Origin: a virus
IMG/VR virus record: IMGVR_UViG_3300042310_000426
Span: 1-33,795 of that record
Strand: one strand, 5' to 3'
Length of the DNA: 33,795 nt
The translations under genes and the position numbers were made by a program. A model generated the notes under the pieces. That model searched no databases. It was not told the origin of the DNA and saw nothing but the letters and a program-made list of their open reading frames with translations. Numbering within the stretch: the stretch's first letter is position 1; the number at the start of each line of letters is the position of its first letter. Shown here piece after piece: positions 28,521 through 33,795 of this stretch.

Positions 28521-30738
28521 TTCCTACGCGGCCACGCTGGCCGCATACGCCCGGGCGATCGCGCCTGAGCGGGACATGACGGTGTCGCAGTGGGCCGATG
28601 CGCACCGCAAGCTCACCACCACCTCGAGCGCCGAGCCGGGCCCCTGGCGCACCAGCCGCACGCCGTACCTGCAGGAGATCATGGATGCGCTGACCCCCAG
28701 CCATCCGATGACCGACGGCGTGTTCATCAAAGGGACGCAGCTCGGGGGGAGCGAGGCGCTCTACAACTGGATCGGCTTCGTTATCGACCGATCGCCTGGG
28801 CCGGCGATGCTGGTGATGCCCACCAGCGACACGGCGAAGCGGATCTCGAAGCAGCGCCTGGCGCCGATGATTGCCGAGTCGCCGGTGCTGCGGGCGAAGG
28901 TGGCCGAAGCGCGTGCGCGCGATAGCGGCAACACGACGTTGATGAAAGAGTTTCCCGGCGGGATGCTGGCCCTGGTGGGCGCGAACAGCGCGCCCGGCCT
29001 GCGGTCGCTGCCGGTGAAGTACCTGCTGATGGACGAGATCGACGCCTACCCGGCGGACGTCGGCGGCGAGGGCGACCCGGAAGAAGTCGCCGAGAAGCGC
29101 ACCGACACGTTCGGTGCCCGCGCGAAGCGGATGCGGGTGTCGACCCCGAAGATCAAAGGCAGCAGCCGGATCGACCGGCGCTACAAGGAAGGGACACAAG
29201 CGAAGTTCCACCTGCCGTGTCCGCACTGCGCGCACGAGCAGGTGCTGCGCTGGTCGCAGATGCGCTGGACGGTCGTGCAGAAGCACGAGCTGGTGTGCCA
29301 GAGCTGCGGCACGGTGAGCGAGGTCGAGGCTGGCGCGGCGACTTCCTGCGGCGCATGCGGGCACGCAAACCCGGCCGAAGCCGTGCGGGCGCTGCCCACC
29401 GACGATGTCAGCAGCGTGCACTACGAGTGCGAGGCGTGCGGATTCGAGATCGCCGAGCATCACAAGGCCGAGCTGCTCGGCCGCGGCCGGTGGATTCACG
29501 CAGCACCAGGGCGAGGGGAGGTGATCGCAGACGACGACCCGCACCCGTGGGCGATCTGGGCGCGGATCGGCGGGGCGGTGAAGCGGTTCGTGCCGGCGTT
29601 CGTCAAGCCGCTGAGCTGGCACCTGCCGGCACTGTACTCGCCACTCGGGTGGTTCAGCTGGACGAAGGCGGTGCGCCAGTACCTGCGGGCGCAGGCCGGC
29701 GGCTACGATGAAGAGACCGAAGAGCCGCTGCTGCAGGTGTTCCACAACACGGTGCTCGGTGAAGCGTTCGAGGTCGAGGGCGAGCAGCCCCAGTCGGAGA
29801 TCCTGAGCCAGCGCGCCGAGCCGTACCGGCTGCAGACCGTGCCGCGCGAGGCGCTGATCCTGACGGCCGGCGTCGACGTGCAGGGCGATCGCCTCGAGTA
29901 CCTAGTGCAGGGCTGGGGGCGCAACGAACAGCAGTGGACGATCGACTACGGGCGGATCCACGGCGAGCCGCTGGACCTCGGCCCTGAAGGTCCGTGGGCG
30001 CAGCTCGAGCTGTTGCTGGAAAAGGCGTACCCGCACGCGGGCGGCTCGACGCTGCGGATCACGGCGATGGCGGTGGACTCGGGGTTCCTGACCTCGACGG
30101 TCTACCTGTGGACCCGGAAGTGGCAGCACCGGCATGTGTTTGCGACGAAGGGCCAGAGCGAGCCCGGCAAGCCGATTCTCGGCAGGCCGACGCTGCAGGA
30201 CATCAGCCACCGCGGTTCCGTGATCAAGGGCGGCATCAAGGTCTGGCCAATGGGCTCGGACATCGCGAAAGAAAACATCTACCGCGCACTCGAGCAAGAG
30301 GCCGGCGGCTTCGCCCAGGTGCACTTTCCGGCAAACCTGCCGAATGAGTTCTACGAGCAGCTGACTGCAGAGAAGCTGCTGCGCAAGCGCACCGCGCGCG
30401 GTGAGCGGCGCGAGTGGGTCCTGGCGAACGGCAAACGCAACGAGGTGCTCGACCTGTTCGTGATGGCGCGCGCGTCGGCAGAGTACGCCGGCATCCGGCG
30501 CGTGAACTGGGACGCGCTCGATCGCGTCGTCAATCCGCTGCAGCAGGATCTGTTTTCAGGCAAGGAAACCCCCGAGGCGAGCGCCTCAGAGACCGCGCGG
30601 GACGGTCTGGCTGGCGCAAGCGAGCCGAAGGCGCCGCTGGTGGGGGCGGCGTCATCCCGCACCCCTGCAGTGGCAGCACCCGCGGGGCGACCGGGCGGTC
30701 GCCGGCCTGGTGGGTTCATCAATGGATGGCGGCGCTGA
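28465..30738 (+). CDS. terL: Terminase large subunit, GpA family, with expanded zinc region
   Basis: The product is 757 residues, longer than lambda gpA (641). The ATPase part has 'MTVSQWADAHRKLTTTSSAEPGPWRTSRTPYL', a Walker A variant near 89-97 ('KGTQLGGSE') and Walker B 'YLLMDEIDAYP' (186-196). A Cys-rich region has four CxxC pairs (252/255, 278/281, 295/298, 322/325). The nuclease part includes 'TAGVDVQGDRLE', 'AVDSGFLT' and 'KRNEVLDLFVMARAS'. The last 60 residues are Pro/Gly/Ala-rich. It cuts at cos and packages DNA through the portal. The start overlaps the small-subunit gene by 56 bases; no later ATG would keep the family N-terminus. Confidence 0.95.
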   Translation: MGSLNEPPSLHSLPQGLADSYAATLAAYARAIAPERDMTVSQWADAHRKLTTTSSAEPGPWRTSRTPYLQEIMDALTPSHPMTDGVFIKGTQLGGSEALYNWIGFVIDRSPGPAMLVMPTSDTAKRISKQRLAPMIAESPVLRAKVAEARARDSGNTTLMKEFPGGMLALVGANSAPGLRSLPVKYLLMDEIDAYPADVGGEGDPEEVAEKRTDTFGARAKRMRVSTPKIKGSSRIDRRYKEGTQAKFHLPCPHCAHEQVLRWSQMRWTVVQKHELVCQSCGTVSEVEAGAATSCGACGHANPAEAVRALPTDDVSSVHYECEACGFEIAEHHKAELLGRGRWIHAAPGRGEVIADDDPHPWAIWARIGGAVKRFVPAFVKPLSWHLPALYSPLGWFSWTKAVRQYLRAQAGGYDEETEEPLLQVFHNTVLGEAFEVEGEQPQSEILSQRAEPYRLQTVPREALILTAGVDVQGDRLEYLVQGWGRNEQQWTIDYGRIHGEPLDLGPEGPWAQLELLLEKAYPHAGGSTLRITAMAVDSGFLTSTVYLWTRKWQHRHVFATKGQSEPGKPILGRPTLQDISHRGSVIKGGIKVWPMGSDIAKENIYRALEQEAGGFAQVHFPANLPNEFYEQLTAEKLLRKRTARGERREWVLANGKRNEVLDLFVMARASAEYAGIRRVNWDALDRVVNPLQQDLFSGKETPEASASETARDGLAGASEPKAPLVGAASSRTPAVAAPAGRPGGRRPGGFINGWRR

Positions 30739-30771
30739 GCCGTCGCAAATGTCTGCATTGAGGAGTATCGA

Positions 30772-31188
30772 ATGGCATCCCTGATCTTTACCAGCTTCCT
30801 CGAAGACCTGGCGCGCGGTGCCATCGACATGGACACCGACACGTTCAAGGTGATGCTGACGACCTCGGCCTACACCGAAAACAAGGACACGCACACCAAG
30901 CGGTCCGACGTGACGAACGAAGTTACCGGCAGCGGGTACACGGCCGGGGGCGTGACGTGCACGGTCACAGTCACGAAAGACACGGCGAACGATCGTCTGG
31001 ACATCACGCTCGGTGCAGTGTCCTGGCCGAGCTCCACGATCACCGCGCGCAAGGCGGCGTACTACAAGAGCCGCGGCGGCGCATCCAGCGCCGACGAGCT
31101 GGTGGCTGTGAATGACTTCGGGTCCGATGTGATCTCGACGGGCGCGACGTTTTCGCTGGCGCTGTCGACCGTGCGTTTCCAGAACTGA
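30772..31188 (+). CDS. Conserved phage structural protein of unknown role
   Basis: The product is 138 residues from ATG 30772, after 'gaggagtatcga'. 'SLIFTSFLEDLARGAIDMDTDTFKVMLTTSAYTENKDTHTKRSDVTNEVTGSGYTAGG' is a pattern I recognise from many tailed phages, usually annotated only as a virion-associated or hypothetical protein. The C-terminus 'LTLGAVSWPSST'-like strand, 'RKAAYYKSRGG' and 'GATFSLALSTVRFQN' suggest a beta-sandwich. It is first in the accessory block between terminase and gpW/portal. Capsid decoration or neck placement are both possible. Confidence 0.8.
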   Translation: MASLIFTSFLEDLARGAIDMDTDTFKVMLTTSAYTENKDTHTKRSDVTNEVTGSGYTAGGVTCTVTVTKDTANDRLDITLGAVSWPSSTITARKAAYYKSRGGASSADELVAVNDFGSDVISTGATFSLALSTVRFQN

Positions 31189-31197
31189 TCGACGATC

Positions 31198-31671
31198 ATG
31201 GGAGCCGACAACGTAGGGTACACACCGGGTTCCGGCGCAAAAGTCGCTACGCGCGAGGTCTCGTATTCCGGTGAGCTGGCGCATTTGCAAGTCGCCGGGC
31301 TTGCCACCCTGAGCGGGCCTGACGACGACAAGATTGCGGTCGATGTCTCGGAAGCCAACCCGATGCCGGTGGCCGCATACGGTGAACTGATCGAGGCCAT
31401 CGAGTCAATGCGATTCGCCATCGGCGCGCTGACCAAGACCATCGGCTATGCGATGCCCAACACGCTGGGCCAGCCGATCATGGAGGCGCGGCAGGCAACA
31501 GCGGCGAACTTGGTCATGACGGTCGGCTCGATTGCAGGCGGTCAAACGATCGCCACGGTTTCGACTCTCACGAATCAGACGCAGATCGGCGGCTTTGCCG
31601 CGAACGATGAAATCCCCGCGCTGATGCACATGCAGGCGGACTCCCTTCGACGCAACATCGCGGTGACCTGA
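31198..31671 (+). CDS. Conserved phage structural protein of unknown role
   Basis: The product is 157 residues. 'MGADNVGYTPGSGAKVATREVSYSGELAHLQVAGLATLSG' and the middle 'VAAYGELIEAIESMRFAIGALTKTIGYAMPNTLG' (a helix) are followed by 'TVGSIAGGQTIATVSTLTNQTQIGGFAANDEIPALMHMQADSLRRNI', a beta-rich end. The opening is common among phage virion proteins associated with fibres or the head surface. Its stop overlaps the next start as TGATG. No enzymatic motif is present. Confidence 0.78.
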   Translation: MGADNVGYTPGSGAKVATREVSYSGELAHLQVAGLATLSGPDDDKIAVDVSEANPMPVAAYGELIEAIESMRFAIGALTKTIGYAMPNTLGQPIMEARQATAANLVMTVGSIAGGQTIATVSTLTNQTQIGGFAANDEIPALMHMQADSLRRNIAVT

Positions 31672-33101
31672 TGGCTACGACAAACGGCAATCGCAAAATC
31701 CTCGACCTCAAGCGGTGGGAGTTCTGTGCGCCATCGCCTGTTGCATCGGTGGCCGGATCGTTCATCGTGTCGTCGCGGCACTTCCGCCAGCAGCAGATGC
31801 TGATTACCAGCAACACGGCGGCTGCGGTCTATAACCCGTCCGAAGACGGTTGGGTCAACCTTCCCTCGCCTGCGCTGGCGGGCACCTTCGGAGCCGGGGC
31901 CAGTGGCACGGCAGGCGCATGGTCCACCGGGGCAACTGTGGGCGTGGCATCGCTGACCGCGACCGCTGGCACGACCAGCACGATCACGACCAACCAGACG
32001 CTGGCGCGTGATCTGCGCGGCTACAAGATTCTGATCATGGCAGGCCCGAACAACGGCCTGGCGCTCGACATCGTGAGCAACACCATCGGCACGAACGCCG
32101 TGATCACCGTTGCCACGCAGGCCAGCGCGTTCTCTGCATCGACGGTCTACCGGCTGCTGACGCCGCGATTCTATGTCGTCGGTGCAGGCACGCTGGCGGC
32201 GGGCAGTTTCCGGGCCTACGACTACGCGACGAACACGTGGACGACGCTGTCGCAGACCGGCCTGCCTGCATCACTCGCAACGGACGGCAAGTTGATCTCC
32301 ACCCCGTCGATTGTCGATGGCGCGTTCAAGTCGTTTGCCAGCGGCACGGCGACCTCGGCGACCGCGACCACGCTTGTGCAGACGGGCAAGACATGGACTG
32401 CGAGTCAGTGGATCAACTCGCAGGTGCGAATCACGGGCGGTACGGGCGCGGGCCAGATTCGCACGATCACGGCGAACACCGCCGACTCGCTGACCGTCGC
32501 GACTTGGACGACGACGCCGGACGCGACCTCGACCTACGACATCTCGGGCAACGACAACTTCCTGTACTACATCGGCAACAACGCGGTGGCGATGTACCGC
32601 TACGACATCGCGGCGAACACTTGGTCTACGCTGTCGCCGGGTGTTGCGCGAGGCGGAGCGCCGACCACGGGCATGTCGGGGCATTGGGTGCATTCCGCGC
32701 CTGAAACTGACTGGACGAACGAAAGCCTTATCCTGAACGGGCGCTACATCTACTCGTTCCGGGGCGCTGCTGGCGCGCTGCTCGACCGCTACGACATTGC
32801 GGGCAACGCATGGGCGGCGATCACCTACAGCCCCAGCACCGAGACGTTCACGACCGGTACGAAGTACTCGCTGCACGACGGCACGCTGTACATCCAGAAG
32901 GAAGCGACGGGACGCTGGTTTGCCTTCAACTTCGCCCGCTCGGAGATGTTCCCGTGGTCAACCATGCTCTACCCGCAGGGCGCGGCGCTGCTCGGCGATA
33001 CGGCGTTCGATGTGATCTACAAAGACGGGGCGACGGAAATCTACTACGTCTACATGCTGCTCAACACCTCAACCGTGCTGCTGCGGCAAATGGTGATCTG
33101 A
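31671..33101 (+). CDS. Kelch-like beta-propeller structural protein
   Basis: The product is 476 residues. Blade-like motifs recur: 'AAVYNPSEDGWVNLPSP', 'FRAYDYATNTWTTLSQTGLP', 'MYRYDIAANTWSTLSPG' and 'LDRYDIAGNAWAAITYS', the Y-D-x-x-x-N-x-W pattern of kelch/galactose-oxidase propellers. Between blades, Thr/Ala/Gly-rich segments ('GTFGAGASGTAGAW', 'TATSATATTLVQTGKTWTASQWINSQVRITGGTGAGQIRTI') may form small inserted beta domains. It likely binds glycan or acts as a surface protein of the virion; its place upstream of the portal suggests head or neck rather than tail tip. It overlaps both neighbours by 1 base. Confidence 0.75.
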   Translation: MATTNGNRKILDLKRWEFCAPSPVASVAGSFIVSSRHFRQQQMLITSNTAAAVYNPSEDGWVNLPSPALAGTFGAGASGTAGAWSTGATVGVASLTATAGTTSTITTNQTLARDLRGYKILIMAGPNNGLALDIVSNTIGTNAVITVATQASAFSASTVYRLLTPRFYVVGAGTLAAGSFRAYDYATNTWTTLSQTGLPASLATDGKLISTPSIVDGAFKSFASGTATSATATTLVQTGKTWTASQWINSQVRITGGTGAGQIRTITANTADSLTVATWTTTPDATSTYDISGNDNFLYYIGNNAVAMYRYDIAANTWSTLSPGVARGGAPTTGMSGHWVHSAPETDWTNESLILNGRYIYSFRGAAGALLDRYDIAGNAWAAITYSPSTETFTTGTKYSLHDGTLYIQKEATGRWFAFNFARSEMFPWSTMLYPQGAALLGDTAFDVIYKDGATEIYYVYMLLNTSTVLLRQMVI

Positions 33102-33268
33102 TGACAATCGCGGAACTGATACTGATGTGCGAGCGGCGGCTGACCCATCTCCAGAGCGTGCGAGGTTCTGCCGTCGCGTTGGGCGACATGCAACAAGCCG
33201 CTCGGATCGACGCGGACATCGCCGAGACGCAGACGACGCTGAACCAGCTTCAAACCCTCGGGGAGTAA
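33101..33268 (+). CDS. Small helical-hairpin protein
   Basis: The product is 55 residues: 'MTIAELILMCERRLTHLQSVRGSAVALGDMQQAARIDADIAETQTTLNQLQTLGE'-like two-helix sequence with a turn near 'VALGD'. Proteins with the same layout (L-x-x-L...GD-x-x-x...D-x-D-I-A-E-T) lie beside structural genes in many phages and are of unknown role. The start overlaps the previous stop by 1 base (TGATG). It ends 3 bases before the repeat protein gene. Confidence 0.8.
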   Translation: MTIAELILMCERRLTHLQSVRGSAVALGDMQQAARIDADIAETQTTLNQLQTLGE

Positions 33269-33271
33269 ACC

Positions 33272-33795
33272 ATGCTGCTCACGCTGCTCTCGCAGCAGGG
33301 CGGCGCTGGAGGCGCTAACGCGCCAGGTGCAACGCTGACGGCGACGCTGTCGCTCCTGGCCGGCGCTGGAACGGGCGAAGCCGCCGCGGGCGGCGTCACC
33401 AGTACGGCGGTTCTGAGTTTCATCCCCGGCGCTGCGACCTCGGGCGGCGTTGCAGGTAACGCATCCGGCGTCACGCTGACGGCGACGCTGTCGCTGCTCT
33501 CGGGCACGGCGACGGGTGCGGCATCAGCAGCCGGCGTAACGCTTACCGATACGCTGGCATTCCTGCCGGGCGTCGCTTCGGGCGGCTCGACGGCTAATGC
33601 GCCAGGCGTAACGCTGACAACCAGCGCCGCGCTGGTTCCGGGTTCGGCAAGTGGCGCGGCCGCAGCCGCTGGCGCGGCGCTGATCGTCACAACGAGCTTG
33701 GTCGCGGGCGCGGCAACGGGCGCTGCAGCTGCAGGCGGTCAGGTATTCAGCGCCGCCCTGTCGTTCGACGCAGGCGCAGCCACCGGCGAACGACA
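33272..33795 (+). CDS. Ala/Gly-rich tandem-repeat structural protein, 5' part (continues at base 1)
   Basis: ATG 33272 follows 'cggggagtaaacc', a usable ribosome site. After 'MLLTLLSQQGGAGG' come repeats of 22-25 residues: 'GATLTATLSLLAGAGTG', 'GVTSTAVLSFIPGAATSG', 'GVTLTATLSLLSGTATG', 'GVTLTDTLAFLPGVASG', 'GVTLTTSAALVPGSASG', continuing past the contig end into base 3. Two 23-base stretches (33332-33354 and 33473-33495) are identical, so copy number may change by recombination. A fibrous or brush-like virion component is likely. The last 7 bases of the window (33789-33795) do not match bases 127-133 and probably come from a repeat variant. Confidence 0.8.
   Translation, partial: MLLTLLSQQGGAGGANAPGATLTATLSLLAGAGTGEAAAGGVTSTAVLSFIPGAATSGGVAGNASGVTLTATLSLLSGTATGAASAAGVTLTDTLAFLPGVASGGSTANAPGVTLTTSAALVPGSASGAAAAAGAALIVTTSLVAGAATGAAAAGGQVFSAALSFDAGAATGER
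33663..33788. repeat. Terminal direct repeat, right copy (contig overlap)
   Basis: This is identical to bases 1-126, giving a unique circle of 33662 bases. The final 7 bases after it diverge from the left copy. Confidence 0.95.

Noticed and set aside
33272-33795. Diversity-generating retroelement or phase-variable target
   Set aside because: The repeats invite the idea, but no reverse transcriptase or template repeat was found in the window, and no short homopolymer suited to slippage lies at the start of the gene.

Overview
This window is almost certainly one complete genome of a temperate, lambda-like siphovirus, linearised at an arbitrary point. Bases 1-126 and 33663-33788 are identical, and the gene cut by the left edge continues in the same frame at the right edge, so the molecule closes into a circle of about 33.66 kb. 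The host is a high-GC Gram-negative bacterium, most likely a gamma- or betaproteobacterium: the phage carries an Rz/Rz1-type spanin pair (the second with a lipobox), an M15 endolysin, lambda-type portal and terminase, and tail-tip genes of the DUF2460/DUF2163/NlpC family set. Base composition and codon use are strongly GC-biased nearly throughout. I saw no tRNA, rRNA, CRISPR, insertion sequence or reverse transcriptase.

Layout, following transcription round the circle. (1) Immunity and early right operon, 22.6-27.6 kb: a short CI-like repressor (minus) and a Cro-like protein (plus) diverge around operators of the form ATACG-NNN-CGTAT. The right operon continues with a CII-like regulator, three small unknown proteins, a Toprim/VirE primase-helicase, an origin-like inverted-repeat region, and a Q-like antiterminator. 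(2) Late switch, 27.6-27.9 kb: a sigma70-like promoter at the end of the Q-like gene, then a strong intrinsic terminator, then terminase. This is the pR'/tR' arrangement of lambda. (3) Late operon, about 23 kb on the plus strand through the contig join (27930-33795, then 1-17181): terminase subunits, a five-gene accessory structural block, an Ig/gpW fusion, portal, a protease-capsid fusion with an apparent internal capsid start, head-tail joining proteins, tail tube, tail chaperones with a -1 frameshift, tape measure, tail tip, and lysis genes. (4) Convergent to this, a 13-gene minus-strand early left operon (22577 down to 17340) runs from a well-formed PL promoter with two operators to an excisionase-like gene and the integrase. 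It encodes a large ParB-like protein, and all 12 gene junctions overlap. A 158-bp gap between Rz1 and the integrase holds repeated integrase-arm-like sites and is the likely attP.

The points that most deserve follow-up are: the three-site operator code and possible leaderless cro and cI messages; the Q/pR'/tR' module; the 17-bp inverted repeat around a G9C9 palindrome upstream of Q; the beta-propeller inserted into the tail hub with a different base composition and a recent blade duplication; the expanded zinc region of the large terminase; the structural block between terminase and portal, which ends in an Ala/Gly repeat protein; and an antisense small-membrane-protein gene between cro and cII. 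No part of the window looks like a wholly new enzymatic system. The novelty is in domain architecture and regulation.
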